Source of the DNA: an uncultured Chiayiivirga sp.
GTDB lineage: Bacteria > Pseudomonadota > Gammaproteobacteria > Xanthomonadales > Xanthomonadaceae
Direction of reading: 5' to 3'
Length of the DNA stretch: 64,000 nucleotides
NCBI GenBank assembly: GCA_934525595.1
Contig: CAKSZJ010000001.1
Span: 124,001-188,000 of the forward strand
Shown: positions 48,133-57,452 of the stretch, one piece after another
How positions within the stretch are numbered: the stretch's first letter is position 1
Layout: each line of letters starts with the position of its first letter
Made by a program: the position numbers and the translations under genes
The notes under the pieces: model-generated
Told to the model about the DNA's origin: nothing
The model's input: the letters and a program-made list of their open reading frames with translations, nothing else
Databases searched by the model: none

Positions 48133-48276
48133 GAGGACTTGTGCGGTTGGGTCTCTGTAGGCTGAATTTTCAAGAGCCCTCCCGCTGTTATGAAGCTATG
48201 GAGTGCAGTCGTTTTAGTGCGGAGGAACCGCACGCGTTATCGCTACAGCGTCGATGTGCGCATCCGTCGAACTTGC

Positions 48277-48305
48277 AAAGAAAAAGGGCCGCCTTTCGGC
48301 AGCCC
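48277..48305 (-). terminator. Rho-independent terminator of the tRNA-Ala/tRNA-Glu transcript
   Basis: On the minus strand GGGCTGCC pairs with GGCGGCCC around a GAAA tetraloop, followed by TTTTTCTTT. The 194 bases between the island and tRNA-Glu hold nothing else recognisable. Confidence 0.88.
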
Positions 48306-48326
48306 TGAAGTTTTTTCTTGTTGTTC

Positions 48327-48402
48327 TGGCGTCCCCACGGGGATTCGAACCCCGGTCGCAACCGTGAAAGGGTTGTGTCCTAGGCCTCTAGACGATGGGG
48401 AC
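48327..48402 (-). tRNA. tRNA-Glu (anticodon UUC)
   Basis: A 76-base gene with encoded CCA. GTCCCCA pairs with TGGGGAC in the acceptor arm, the anticodon TTC corresponds to GAA at 48366-48368 on the plus strand, and the T arm has GGGGTTCGAATCCCC. It is downstream of tRNA-Ala on the same transcript. Confidence 0.97.
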
Positions 48403-48411
48403 GTAAGGAGG

Positions 48412-48487
<76 letters not shown>

Positions 48488-48506
48488 ACATGCCGGAAAG
48501 ACGACC

Positions 48507-48535
48507 ATTCTAGGCCTTGATCCTGGATTCGTCAA
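48507..48535 (-). promoter_or_regulatory. Promoter of tRNA-Ala/tRNA-Glu
   Basis: On the minus strand TTGACG (48535-48530), a 17-base spacer and TAGAAT (48512-48507) precede tRNA-Ala by about 20 bases. Confidence 0.8.
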
Positions 48536-48598
48536 GCACTTTGCGGGCAGTGCGATGGTCGGTTTTTCCGAAGGGTTCGCCGTTGCGGCTTTTCCCTT

Positions 48599-49126
48599 TC
48601 AATCGTCCGGGTTTCCGGAGGCGGCCCGAGGCGCATCGGCCTGGAACAGGGCGGGAGGCGCTGCATCTGGCTGCAGCGTGAAGGGCGAGTGTCCCTGCAG
48701 GCCTAGGTAGTCCAGCCATTTGCCCAGGAAGGTGTTCATGCGCAGGCGGTGGCCGAGCAGGGGGGCCGGTTCCGGGTTCAGGCCGAGTGCGTCCTGCCAG
48801 CGCCGGCCCACGTAGCAGTGCGTGACTTCGACCAGCCGTGCGTCGCGGTAGAGCCGCAGGAAGGCCGAGGGATCCGGCTCTCCGGTCAGCGGGTCGCGCA
48901 GCGCGTAGGAGAGGCGGAACAGCGTGGTGTAGCGGTGCCGTTCAAGCACGTGCAGGTGCAGATCCAGCCCGTCATCCACGCTCGAACGCCAGTGCGGATG
49001 CGCGCCGTGCGGCTGGAACAGGCGTTCGAACCGTTCGAAGTTTTCCGAATACAGCGCCATCAGATAGCCGAAGCGGCTGAGGCCGGGGACGGCTGTCTGC
49101 GCGGGGGGTGAAAGCAGCGAAGGCAT
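48599..49126 (-). CDS. DUF1249 protein (YqiB-like)
   Basis: A 175-residue soluble protein of DUF1249, recognised from LSRFGYLMALYSENFERFERLF, followed by LDLHLHVLERHRYTTLFRLSY, the LRLYRDARLVEVTHCY strand and the LRMNTFLGKWLDYLGLQGHSPF end. E. coli YqiB belongs to the family; no function is established. The last ~20 residues are variable. The start lies five bases after the ppsR stop, so the two are probably one operon. Confidence 0.88.
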   Translation of the reverse strand: MPSLLSPPAQTAVPGLSRFGYLMALYSENFERFERLFQPHGAHPHWRSSVDDGLDLHLHVLERHRYTTLFRLSYALRDPLTGEPDPSAFLRLYRDARLVEVTHCYVGRRWQDALGLNPEPAPLLGHRLRMNTFLGKWLDYLGLQGHSPFTLQPDAAPPALFQADAPRAASGNPDD

Positions 49127-49131
49127 GGGTC

Positions 49132-49953
49132 TCAGAACAGGTGACGGTCGATGTTGAAGTGCGACATCACCTTGCTCGCGATCTCCTCGATGGAGGTGTG
49201 GGTGGTGCTGAGCGAGGGCAGGTTTTCCTGCCGGAACAGGGCTTCGGCAGCCTGGACCTCACGCTGGCAGGTTTCCAGCTTTGCATAGCGGCTGTCCGGG
49301 CGGCGCTGCTGGCGGATCTGGTGCAGGCGCACGGGATCGATGGTCAGGCCGAAGAGTTTGTGGCGGTGCAGGCGCAGGCGGCGCGGCAGCTCGCCGCCTT
49401 CGAGGTCTTCCTCGGTCAGCGGGTAGTTGGCGGCGTTGACGCCGAAGTGCAGCGCAAGGTAAAGGCAGGTGGGCGTCTTGCCCGAGCGCGAGACGCCCAC
49501 GAGGATCACGTCGGCCTCCTCGTAGTGCGGTGCCACGCCGTCGTCGTGGCTGAGCGCGTAGTTGGTGGCGTTGATGCGTGATTCGTACTTGTCGTAGTCG
49601 GTCATGCTGTGCGCGCGTCCGACCGAGGGGCGACGCGTGCTCCCCAGCTCGTTTTCCAGCGGCAGGATGAAGGGCGCGAACACGTCCATCATCAGCGCGC
49701 CGCTCTCCGCGAGGGCGGCGGAAATGGCGCTGTCCACCACCGTGTTGACCACGATCGGGCGCAGCCCGATGCGCTCGCCGGTCTCGCGAACGCGCTGCGC
49801 CGCGTGGCGCGCCTTGGATTCGGTGTCGATGAAGGGAAAGCGCTGGGTGGCGAAGGCCACGTCGGGGAACTGGGTCAGGAGGCTGGTGCCTATGGTTTCG
49901 GCGGTGATGCCGGTGCCATCGGAGACGAAAAAGACGGGACGCTGCGCGCTCAT
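49132..49953 (-). CDS. ppsR: PEP synthase regulatory protein (bifunctional kinase/pyrophosphorylase)
   Basis: PpsR switches PEP synthase off and on by phosphorylating a threonine with ADP and removing it by phosphorolysis. The 273-residue DUF299 protein has [23 protein letters not shown], the [23 protein letters not shown] block and the P-loop [15 protein letters not shown]. The ATG at 49953 begins the conserved domain and has AGGA upstream; the in-frame extension before it is not coding-like. It diverges from ppsA, its target. Confidence 0.95.
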   Translation of the reverse strand: MSAQRPVFFVSDGTGITAETIGTSLLTQFPDVAFATQRFPFIDTESKARHAAQRVRETGERIGLRPIVVNTVVDSAISAALAESGALMMDVFAPFILPLENELGSTRRPSVGRAHSMTDYDKYESRINATNYALSHDDGVAPHYEEADVILVGVSRSGKTPTCLYLALHFGVNAANYPLTEEDLEGGELPRRLRLHRHKLFGLTIDPVRLHQIRQQRRPDSRYAKLETCQREVQAAEALFRQENLPSLSTTHTSIEEIASKVMSHFNIDRHLF

Positions 49954-50071
49954 GCGGGTTCCTCGAAGGCGGATGCGGACAGTGTATCGGGAGCGGCAGT
50001 CCGTCCGGGCGGTTCGGGACGAAGCTTGCGCCATGACGACGAAGGGGCGTGCCCGGACCGTCCCGCAAACC

Positions 50072-50100
50072 TTGTAAGCCTCCTTTGTGCCCCGCACAAT
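50072..50100 (+). promoter_or_regulatory. Candidate ppsA promoter
   Basis: TTGTAA (50072-50077), a 17-base spacer and CACAAT (50095-50100), each four of six to consensus, lie about 40 bases upstream of ppsA in the divergent ppsR/ppsA gap. Confidence 0.35.
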
Positions 50101-50141
50101 ACCGGGTCCGACCCTTTTTTCACCCGTTCCGGAGCCAACGC

Positions 50142-52517
50142 GTGATTTCACACATCCTGTGGCTGCACGACCTGCGCCTGACCGACCTTGCCCAGGTGGG
50201 CGGCAAGAATTCCTCGCTCGGCGAGATGATCGGCAACCTCGCCAAGCTGGGTGTCTCGGTTCCCGGCGGATTCGCCACCACGGCCGAAGCCTTTGCCGAA
50301 TTCATTGCCTACAACCACTTGCACGAGCGCATCTACGAGCGGCTCGCGACGCTGGATGTGGAAGACGTGCCGGCGCTGGTGGCGGCGGGTGCGGAAATCC
50401 GCGGCTGGGTGATCGATGCGCCGCTGCAGCCTGCGCTCGATGCGGCCATCCGCGACGCCTACGCGACGCTGTGCGCCGAGAATGGCGGCGGCGAGGTGTC
50501 GGTGGCGGTGCGCTCCTCGGCCACGGCCGAAGACCTGCCCGACGCCAGCTTCGCCGGCCAGCAGGAGACCTATCTCAACGTCACCGGCGCCGATGACGTG
50601 GTGCACAAGGTCAAGGAAGTCTTCGCGAGCCTCTACAACGATCGCGCCATCGCCTATCGTGTGCACCACGGCTTCAGGCACGAGGACGTGTTCCTGTCCG
50701 CCGGCGTGCAGCTCATGGTGCGCTCGGACATCGGCGCCTCGGGCGTGCTGTTCACCCTTGATACCGAGTCGGGCTTCCGCGACGTGGTGTTCGTCACCGC
50801 CAGCTATGGCCTGGGCGAGACCGTGGTCCAGGGCGCGGTCAATCCCGACGAGTTCTACGTCTACAAGCCCACGCTGCGTGCCGGCAAACAGGCCGTGGTG
50901 CGCCGTCAGATCGGCACCAAGCAGATCCGCATGGTCCATTCCGATGCGACGGGCGAGCGGGTGAAGATGGAGGACACGCCGCTGGAGCTGCGCCGTCGTT
51001 TTTCCATCACCGATGCCGAGGTCGAGGATCTGGCGCGGCAGTCGCTGATCATCGAGGAGCACTACGGTCGCCCGATGGATATCGAGTGGGCCAAGGATGG
51101 GCACAGCGGCAAGCTCTTCATCGTGCAGGCGCGCCCGGAAACGGTGAAGTCGCGCGCCCGCGCCACGCAGATCGAGCGCTACAGCCTCAATGGCAAGAGC
51201 GAGGTGCTGGCCCAGGGCCGCGCCATCGGCCAGAAGATCGGTGCCGGCACCGCGCGCGTGGTGCGCTCGCTCGATGAAATGGCGAAGTTCCAGCCCGGCG
51301 ACGTGCTGGTGGCCGACATGACCGACCCCGACTGGGAGCCGATCATGAAGCGCGCCGCCGCGATCGTCACCAACCGCGGCGGGCGCACCTGCCACGCCGC
51401 GATCATCGCGCGCGAGCTGGGCGTGCCGGCGGTGGTGGGCTGCGGTGACGCCATGAGCACCATTCCCGACGGTGCCGAGGTGACGGTGTCCTGTGCCGAA
51501 GGCGACACCGGCCACATCTACGCCGGCAGGCTGGAGTTCGAGGTGACCACGGCGGATCTTGAAAACATGCCGCCGGCGCCGCTCAAGATCATGATGAACG
51601 TGGGCAACCCCGAGCGCGCCTTCGATTTTTCCCAGCTGCCCAACCAGGGCATCGGGCTGGCGCGGCTGGAGTTCATCATCGCGCGCCAGATCGGCATCCA
51701 CCCGCGCGCGCTGCTGGAGTACGACAGACAGCCGGCCGAGATCAAGGCGAAGATCGACGAGATGAGCGCCGGCTATGCCGATCCGGTGTCGTTCTACGTG
51801 GATCGCCTGGCCGAAGGCATCGCCACCCTGACGGCAGCCTTTGCGCCCAACCCGGTGATCGTGCGGCTGTCGGACTTCAAGTCCAACGAATACGCCAACC
51901 TCGTGGCCGGCAGGCAGTACGAGCCGCACGAGGAAAACCCGATGATCGGCTTCCGCGGTGCCAGCCGCTACGTGCACCCGGAATTCCGCGACTGCTTCGC
52001 GCTGGAATGCCGCGCGGTGAAGAAGGTGCGCGAGGAGATGGGCCTGGACAACTGCTGGGTCATGATTCCCTTCGTGCGCACCCTGGACGAGGGCCGGGCG
52101 GTGATCGACACCCTTGCCGCCAATGGCCTGAAGCAGGGCGAGAACGGGCTCAAGGTCATCATGATGTGCGAGCTGCCGTCGAACGCGCTGCTGGCCGACG
52201 AGTTTCTCGACATCTTCGACGGCTTCTCGATCGGTTCCAACGACCTGACCCAGCTCACCCTGGGCCTGGACCGTGATTCGGGCATCGTCGCCCACCTTTT
52301 CGACGAGCGCGATCCGGCGGTCAAGAAACTCTTTTCGATGGCGATCCAGACCGCCAAGCGCCGCGGCAAGTACGTGGGCATCTGCGGCCAGGGCCCGAGC
52401 GATCATCCCGACCTTGCCGAGTGGCTGATGCAGCAGGGCATCGAGTCGGTGTCGCTCAATCCCGACACCGTGGTCGATACCTGGCTGCGACTGGCGAAGC
52501 TGAAGGCCGCGGGCTGA
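50142..52517 (+). CDS. ppsA: Phosphoenolpyruvate synthase
   Basis: PpsA makes phosphoenolpyruvate from pyruvate and ATP for gluconeogenesis. The 791-residue length is normal. Domains in order: nucleotide-binding domain ([32 protein letters not shown]); swivelling phosphohistidine domain with the catalytic His418 in [14 protein letters not shown]; and the PEP/pyruvate barrel ([16 protein letters not shown] to [17 protein letters not shown] and [12 protein letters not shown]). Start GTG at 50142 has GGAG seven bases upstream. Confidence 0.97.
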   Translation: MISHILWLHDLRLTDLAQVGGKNSSLGEMIGNLAKLGVSVPGGFATTAEAFAEFIAYNHLHERIYERLATLDVEDVPALVAAGAEIRGWVIDAPLQPALDAAIRDAYATLCAENGGGEVSVAVRSSATAEDLPDASFAGQQETYLNVTGADDVVHKVKEVFASLYNDRAIAYRVHHGFRHEDVFLSAGVQLMVRSDIGASGVLFTLDTESGFRDVVFVTASYGLGETVVQGAVNPDEFYVYKPTLRAGKQAVVRRQIGTKQIRMVHSDATGERVKMEDTPLELRRRFSITDAEVEDLARQSLIIEEHYGRPMDIEWAKDGHSGKLFIVQARPETVKSRARATQIERYSLNGKSEVLAQGRAIGQKIGAGTARVVRSLDEMAKFQPGDVLVADMTDPDWEPIMKRAAAIVTNRGGRTCHAAIIARELGVPAVVGCGDAMSTIPDGAEVTVSCAEGDTGHIYAGRLEFEVTTADLENMPPAPLKIMMNVGNPERAFDFSQLPNQGIGLARLEFIIARQIGIHPRALLEYDRQPAEIKAKIDEMSAGYADPVSFYVDRLAEGIATLTAAFAPNPVIVRLSDFKSNEYANLVAGRQYEPHEENPMIGFRGASRYVHPEFRDCFALECRAVKKVREEMGLDNCWVMIPFVRTLDEGRAVIDTLAANGLKQGENGLKVIMMCELPSNALLADEFLDIFDGFSIGSNDLTQLTLGLDRDSGIVAHLFDERDPAVKKLFSMAIQTAKRRGKYVGICGQGPSDHPDLAEWLMQQGIESVSLNPDTVVDTWLRLAKLKAAG

Positions 52518-52543
52518 TCGTTCCGGCCCGCGTCGGCCAACGG

Positions 52544-52569
52544 AAACGGGCACCACGCGGTGCCCGTTT
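52544..52569. terminator. Bidirectional terminator between ppsA and a GNAT gene
   Basis: AAACGGGCACC (52544-52554) and GGTGCCCGTTT (52559-52569) form a perfect 11-bp stem with an ACGC loop between convergent genes; A/T pairs at the base give short T-runs on both strands. Confidence 0.75.
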
Positions 52570-53030
52570 CAGTCTCCGCTGTCCGGAGGGCGGAGGGGTT
52601 CGCGCACCGCCAGCCGCAGGTGCGCGGTGCCATCGCTGATGCGCTCCAGGACAAATCCCAGGCGTAGATAAAGCGCCTTCGCGGGGTTTTCCTCGTAGAC
52701 CCGCAGGCGCACGAGGCGATAGCCGCGTTGCGCCGCCAGTTCCACGCTCTGGCGCACCGCCCAGGTGCCGATGCCGCGACGCTGGAACGCCGGCAGGAGC
52801 TGGAGATCGCGCAGACCCAGGGCCTCGGCTTCGGGCATCAGCCGCAGCAGGCCGGCGCGCCGTCCGTCGGCCTCGATCATGTGGTTCTCGAACGCCTCCC
52901 AGCTTTCCCGGAAGCGTGCCGGCGTCCACGCGATGCCGCGCGCGGCAAGATACGGCGCCATGTTCGCGCGGCTGAGCGTTTCGCAGAAATCGCGCTCGGC
53001 ATCCTTCGCGGGTCGCAGCGCCAGACGCAC
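52569..53030 (-). CDS. GNAT family N-acetyltransferase
   Basis: A 153-residue GNAT-fold protein. The acetyl-CoA-binding motif A is visible as LGLRDLQLLPAFQRRGIGTWAVRQSV, preceded by strand GRRAGLLRLM and followed by LRVYEENPAKALYLRLGFV. The acceptor substrate cannot be told. It starts with GTG one base after the stop of the upstream PLP-enzyme gene, so the two are probably co-transcribed. Confidence 0.85.
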   Translation of the reverse strand: MRLALRPAKDAERDFCETLSRANMAPYLAARGIAWTPARFRESWEAFENHMIEADGRRAGLLRLMPEAEALGLRDLQLLPAFQRRGIGTWAVRQSVELAAQRGYRLVRLRVYEENPAKALYLRLGFVLERISDGTAHLRLAVREPLRPPDSGD

Positions 53031-53031
53031 T

Positions 53032-54198
53032 TCAGCCGCTCAGCGCCTGGAGCAGATCGTTCCACAGGTCTTCGACGTGCTCGATGCCGACCGACAGGCG
53101 CAGCAGGCCCGGGGTGATGCCGGCGGCGGCGCGGGCGTCTTCGGGCACCATGCGGTGGGTGAGGCCGGCGGGATGCTGGATCAGGCTGTCGGTGGAGCCC
53201 AGGCTGACCGCAGCGGTCATGACCCTTACCCGAGCCATGACGCGTGCCGCGGCGTCGTGCCCGCCGCGGACTTCGAACGCCATGAGGGAGCCGGGGCCGC
53301 TCATCTGCGTGCCGATGAGGTGGCCGCCGCGCGCGCCCGGAAGGCCGGGATAGAACATCTTGCTCACGGCAGGATGGGCGGCCAGGCGCGCGGCCAGTTC
53401 GCGCGCGTTGGCCTGCGCGGCTTCGACGCGCAGCGCCAGCGTGGGCAGGCCGCGGTGCAGCAGGTAGGCGGCCAGCGGATGCAGCAGCGCACCGGTGGCC
53501 GCGCGCATCGTGCGCAGCGGGGCGGCGTGGGCTTCATCGCAGCACACCACGCCGGCGATCACGTCACCGTGGCCGCCGAGGAACTTGGTGGCGCTGTGCC
53601 AGACGTAGGTGGCGCCCAGCTCCGCCGGGCGCTGCAGCACCGGGGTGGCGAAGGTGGAGTCCACCAGTACGGGTACTGCGCCGGCGGCGGCGACCGTGGC
53701 GCGGATGTCGATGAGGTCCAGCGTCGGGTTGGACGGGGTTTCGATGATGACCAGCGCGGTGTCGGGACGCAGACGCGCGGCGACCTGGCCCGCATCGGTG
53801 ATGAATTCGGCTTCCACGCCGCATAGGCCGCTGCCAAGGAGATGATCGGAGGTGCCGTACAGCGGCCGCACCACCAGCACGTGGCGGCCGTGCCGGCTTC
53901 GCTCCATCAGTACGGCAGTGAGCGCCGCCATGCCCGAAGCATAGGCCACGCAGGCGGCGGTTCCCTCCAGCGCCGCGATGGCGCTTTCGGTGCGCGCCAC
54001 CGTGGGATTGTGCAGCCGGGCGTAGATCGGGTTGGCGGCGCTGGGTTCGCCGGCGATCAGCGCGTCGAAGCTGGCGCTGCCGGCATCCAGATCGGCGATC
54101 GGATAAGTCGTCGACAGGTCGATCGGCGGGGCGTGCACGCACAGGCGGTTGAAGTCTTCGCGGCCGGCGTGGACGGCGGTGGTCTGGAAACGGTGCAT
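53032..54198 (-). CDS. Cys/Met metabolism PLP-dependent enzyme (cystathionine gamma-synthase/methionine gamma-lyase family)
   Basis: A 388-residue fold-type I enzyme. Family features: PIYARLHNPTVARTESAIAALEG (PLP phosphate contacts from the neighbouring subunit), RPLYGTSDHLL with the active-site Tyr, ETPSNPTLDLIDI, VDSTFATPVLQRP, and the Schiff-base lysine in HSATKFLGGHGDV. Near the end LIQHPAGLTH and LRLSVGIE are typical. The protein could be a gamma-synthase, gamma-lyase or homocysteine-forming enzyme; sequence alone does not decide. CAGGAG upstream sets the start at 54198. It diverges from an Lrp-type regulator that probably controls it. Confidence 0.9.
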   Translation of the reverse strand: MHRFQTTAVHAGREDFNRLCVHAPPIDLSTTYPIADLDAGSASFDALIAGEPSAANPIYARLHNPTVARTESAIAALEGTAACVAYASGMAALTAVLMERSRHGRHVLVVRPLYGTSDHLLGSGLCGVEAEFITDAGQVAARLRPDTALVIIETPSNPTLDLIDIRATVAAAGAVPVLVDSTFATPVLQRPAELGATYVWHSATKFLGGHGDVIAGVVCCDEAHAAPLRTMRAATGALLHPLAAYLLHRGLPTLALRVEAAQANARELAARLAAHPAVSKMFYPGLPGARGGHLIGTQMSGPGSLMAFEVRGGHDAAARVMARVRVMTAAVSLGSTDSLIQHPAGLTHRMVPEDARAAAGITPGLLRLSVGIEHVEDLWNDLLQALSG

Positions 54199-54234
54199 GG
54201 CGAACTCCTGGCGAAAATCCTGCGGCATGCTAGA

Positions 54235-54248
54235 ACAGCATTCGCTGT
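54235..54248. promoter_or_regulatory. Small palindrome in the PLP-enzyme/Lrp divergent region
   Basis: ACAGC-ATTC-GCTGT, a perfect 5-bp inverted repeat, lies midway between the two divergent starts and could be part of an Lrp-family binding site. Confidence 0.35.
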
Positions 54249-54278
54249 AATGGCACAGTGCCGAAGAATATTTCCGGA

Positions 54279-54767
54279 ATGGCCTCATGGATCATGCTTG
54301 ATCGAATCGACTACGCGCTTTTGCGCCTGCTGCGGAAGAATGCTCGGCTGCCCAACAAGGATCTGGCGGAAAAGGCCGGTGTAGCGCCTTCCACGGCGCT
54401 CGAACGCGTGCGCCGGATGCGCGAGGAGCGGGTGCTGCTGGGCTACCACGCCGAGATCGCGCCCGAGGCGATCGGTGTGGGCCTGCAGGCGATGGTGTCG
54501 GTGCGCCTGGCGCGGCACACGCGCGCGCTGGTGGACGGATTCCACCGTCACCTGCTGTCGCTGCCCGAGGTGATGGCCTGCTACCACGTTGCCGGCGCCG
54601 ACGATTTCCTCGCGCACGTTGGGGTGCGCGACAGCGAGCATCTGCGCAGCTTCACCCTCAGCGCCTTTACCGAGCGCGAGGAAGTGGCGCACATCGAGAC
54701 GCGGCTGATCTTCGAGTTCCGGCGCAACGTGGACCTGCCGCCCGGCGCACCCGGCGACGCGGAGTGA
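54279..54767 (+). CDS. Lrp/AsnC family transcriptional regulator
   Basis: A 162-residue protein with an N-terminal helix-turn-helix (LDRIDYALLRLLRKNARLPNKDLAEKAGVAPSTALERVRRM) and a C-terminal ligand-binding RAM domain (GVGLQAMVSVRL, then VMACYHVAGADDFLAHVGV). Such regulators often sense amino acids and control the neighbouring divergent gene, here the Cys/Met-metabolism enzyme. Starts at 54258 (GTG), 54279 and 54294 (ATG) are all possible; none has a good ribosome binding site. Confidence 0.88.
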   Translation: MASWIMLDRIDYALLRLLRKNARLPNKDLAEKAGVAPSTALERVRRMREERVLLGYHAEIAPEAIGVGLQAMVSVRLARHTRALVDGFHRHLLSLPEVMACYHVAGADDFLAHVGVRDSEHLRSFTLSAFTEREEVAHIETRLIFEFRRNVDLPPGAPGDAE

Positions 54768-54808
54768 TCGGCTGGGGAGGCGCGGGCGCCGGAGCTCCGT
54801 ACCGTGCT

Positions 54809-55210
54809 TCAGTCGATGCCGTGCCGCAGCCAGTTGAGCGCCTGGCCCTCGTCGCCGAACACGGCGGCGATGATGCCCTGGTCGCGCGCGCGCATGGCGA
54901 TGAGCTCCTGCACGGAGCGGTTTACCAGGCCGCGATCCACGAACGCCACGCGGCAGCCGATGAAGTCGAGCTTCAAAAGCTCGTCGGCCATGCTCAGGGT
55001 GACCTCGGCGCGCGTGCTATCGGCGAGGTTCTCGACGACCAGCAGCCGCGTGGCGCCGAGGCGGAGCCGTTCTTGGACGATGGCCTTCCAGTAGGCGATG
55101 GAGACATCGAAGCTGTCGTGCGGGCCTTCCACCTGCGCGCGCAGGACGCCCGACACGAAGCTGAAATGGATCTCGAAACCATTTCCGAGGTAAACGTGTC
55201 TGGAGCTCAA
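54809..55210 (-). CDS. Hypothetical protein, possibly STAS/SpoIIAA-like
   Basis: A protein of up to 133 residues that I do not recognise by name. It has no signal peptide or membrane segment. The order of strands and helices (a beta-rich N-terminus, then ATRLLVVENLADSTR, CRVAFVDRG and IIAAVFGDEGQALNWL) resembles the SpoIIAA/STAS-like fold, but this is only an impression. The only upstream start is TTG at 55210, without a clear ribosome binding site, so the true start may be further in. It lies downstream of the fumarase gene on the same strand. Third-position GC bias supports it as a real gene. Confidence 0.6.
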   Translation of the reverse strand: MSSRHVYLGNGFEIHFSFVSGVLRAQVEGPHDSFDVSIAYWKAIVQERLRLGATRLLVVENLADSTRAEVTLSMADELLKLDFIGCRVAFVDRGLVNRSVQELIAMRARDQGIIAAVFGDEGQALNWLRHGID

Positions 55211-55322
55211 GGGCGGGCGGCCACGGCAGGTGTGGAGTGAGCATGGGCGTCATCGCGGCAGCGCCGCCGACGTCCGTTCATGGCCGCACTATGCCCCAAA
55301 CAGGGTACGGCTGAGAACCCCG

Positions 55323-56840
55323 TCACAGGATCTTCAGCGGAATCCCCGCGATCCGCGCCTGCCATTCGCGCGGGCCGGTCTCGTGCACCGACGTGCCCTG
55401 AGAATCCACTGCAACAGTGACCGGCATGTCCTTGACTTCAAACTCGTAAATGGCCTCCATGCCCAAGTCCTCGAAGCCCGCCACGCGGGCTGCGCGGATC
55501 GCCTTGGAGACCAGATAGGCCGCGCCACCCACCGCCATCAGGTACACCGACTGGTGCTTGCGGATGGCATCCAGCGCCACCGGCCCGCGCTCGGCCTTGC
55601 CGATCATGCCCAGCAGGCCGGTGGCGGAAAGGACCTGCTCGGTGAACTTGTCCATGCGGGTGGCGGTGGTCGGGCCGGCCGGCCCGACGACCTCGTCGCG
55701 CACCGGATCCACCGGACCGACGTAGTAGATGAAGCGCCCCGCCAGATCGACCGGCAGCGGCTCGCCGCGGTTGAGCATGTCCACCATGCGCTTGTGGGCG
55801 GCATCGCGGCCGGTGAGCATCCTGCCGTTGAGCAGCAGCACCTCGCCCGGCTTGAAGGTCTGCACTTCCTCGCGGGTGATCGTGTCCAGGTTCACCCGGC
55901 GCGCGTTCTGCGGGCTGTAGGTGAGCGTGGGCCAGTCTTCCAGCGAGGGCGGATCGAGCGCCACCGGGCCGCTTCCGTCCAGGGTGAAATGGGCGTGGCG
56001 GGTGGCCGCGCAGTTGGGGATCAGCGCCACCGGCAGGTTGGCGGCATGGGTCGGGAAGTCCTTGATCTTGACGTCCAGCACCGTGGTCAGCCCGCCCAGG
56101 CCCTGCGCGCCGATGCCCAGCGCATTGACCTTCTCGAACAGCTCGATGCGCATTTCCTCGATACGATTCTGCGGGCCGCGCGCGATCAGCGCCTGGATGT
56201 CGATTTCCTCCATCAGCGACTCCTTGGCCAGCAGCATCGCCTTCTCGGCGGTGCCGCCGATGCCGATGCCGAGCATGCCCGGCGGGCACCAGCCCGCGCC
56301 CATGGTCGGCACGGTCCTGAGCACCCAGTCGACGATGGAATCGGACGGATTGAGCATCGCGAACTTCGATTTCGCCTCCGAGCCGCCGCCCTTGGCCGCG
56401 ACGATCACGTCGAGCTTGTCGCCGGCGACGATCTTGACGTTGATGACGCAGGGCGTGTTGTCTTTCGTGTTGATGCGCTTGCCGGCCGGATCGGCCAGCA
56501 CGCTGGCGCGCAGCCGGTTGTCCGGGTGGCTGTAGGCGCGGCGCACGCCCTCGTTGACCGCATCTTCCAGCGAGCCGGTGAAGCCTTCCCAGCGCACCTC
56601 CATGCCCACGTCGAGGAATACGGTGACGATGCCGGTGTCCTGGCAGATCGGGCGATGACCCTCGGCGCACATGCGCGAATTGATCAGGATCTGCGCCATC
56701 GCCTCCTTGGCTGCGGGCGATTCCTCGCGCTCGTAGGCCGCGGCGAGGCTCTTGATGTAATCGACCGGGTGGTAGTAGCTGATGTACTGCAGCGCGTCGG
56801 CGATGGATTGGATCAGGTCGTCCTGCTTGATGGAGGTCAC
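55323..56840 (-). CDS. fumA: Fumarate hydratase class I (iron-sulfur type)
   Basis: Converts fumarate to malate in the TCA cycle with an oxygen-sensitive 4Fe-4S cluster. The 505-residue protein has the cluster cysteines in RPICQDTGIV, GAGWCPPGMLGIGIGG and IPNCAATRH, and the C-terminal fumarase domain with LNGRMLTGRDAAHKRM and VGPAGPTTATRMD. GTG at 56840 begins the conserved VTSIKQDDLIQSIADALQYI; no clear ribosome binding site precedes it. The frame continues upstream but overlaps another gene and is not coding there. mdh, the next TCA step, is elsewhere in the window. Confidence 0.93.
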   Translation of the reverse strand: MTSIKQDDLIQSIADALQYISYYHPVDYIKSLAAAYEREESPAAKEAMAQILINSRMCAEGHRPICQDTGIVTVFLDVGMEVRWEGFTGSLEDAVNEGVRRAYSHPDNRLRASVLADPAGKRINTKDNTPCVINVKIVAGDKLDVIVAAKGGGSEAKSKFAMLNPSDSIVDWVLRTVPTMGAGWCPPGMLGIGIGGTAEKAMLLAKESLMEEIDIQALIARGPQNRIEEMRIELFEKVNALGIGAQGLGGLTTVLDVKIKDFPTHAANLPVALIPNCAATRHAHFTLDGSGPVALDPPSLEDWPTLTYSPQNARRVNLDTITREEVQTFKPGEVLLLNGRMLTGRDAAHKRMVDMLNRGEPLPVDLAGRFIYYVGPVDPVRDEVVGPAGPTTATRMDKFTEQVLSATGLLGMIGKAERGPVALDAIRKHQSVYLMAVGGAAYLVSKAIRAARVAGFEDLGMEAIYEFEVKDMPVTVAVDSQGTSVHETGPREWQARIAGIPLKIL

Positions 56841-56967
56841 GGCTGCCGGAGTGGTGGCTTTTGGGGCCGGGGAGTTTACGATGGCGGCGAGCGCCGGGCA
56901 TCCCGTTTTCGTGCAAGGCAGGCCGGATCGGCGCGCGACGCCTGCACCAGACCATGGAGAACGCAAT

Positions 56968-57452
56968 ATGGCTTCCGAGGAATCCGGCGCCGGCCTCACG
57001 TCATCCTGCGCGACCTGCGCAGCGCGGTCGGTGAACTGTTCACTGGCGGCAAGCTGCCCAAGGAGCGCGAATTGCCGGTCGAAGTGCTGTTCGGGCTGAT
57101 CGGCTACGTGGCCAAGGCGGACAGCATCGTGACCAGCCACGAGGCCGAGTTCGTCAACGCGGTGATGAAGGACATGGAGCTTCCCAGCGGTGGCTTGGCG
57201 CTGGCCAACGCCGCCTTCGAGCGTGGGCGGATGCGCCAGATCGACCTGGCGCACGAGGCGCGCCGCATCCAGGAGATCCACCCGGCCGGCTCCAGCGAAC
57301 TGCTGCGCTGGCTTGATCTCCTGGTCGGGGTGGCGATGGCCGATGGCCGCCTCTTTCCGCGCGAGCGCGCCACGCTGGAGGACGTGGGGGCGGCACTGGG
57401 CTTCAGCGCCGAAACCGTGCGCCTGCGGCTTGCGGACGTGGGCGCGCGTTGA
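56968..57452 (+). CDS. TerB-like protein, apparently with a frameshift near base 57000
   Basis: From about 57000 to 57452 the frame encodes a TerB/DjlA-type helical domain (ELPVEVLFGLIGYVAKADSIV, then LLVGVAMADGRLFPRERATLEDV) with two acidic metal-binding-like loops. That frame has no ATG or GTG upstream. A well-placed ATG at 56968 with GGAG opens a different frame with good codon bias (MASEESGAGL) that would join by losing one base around 57000. So the gene either carries a one-base deletion, real or from sequencing, or starts at TTG 57072, which has a perfect AAGGAG six bases before it. It ends overlapping the ABC transporter start. Confidence 0.65.

Noticed and set aside
55230..57452. A 740-codon plus-strand frame opposite fumarase
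   Set aside because: Only its last ~150 codons (TerB-like) look like protein; the rest mirrors the high-GC third positions of the fumarase gene.
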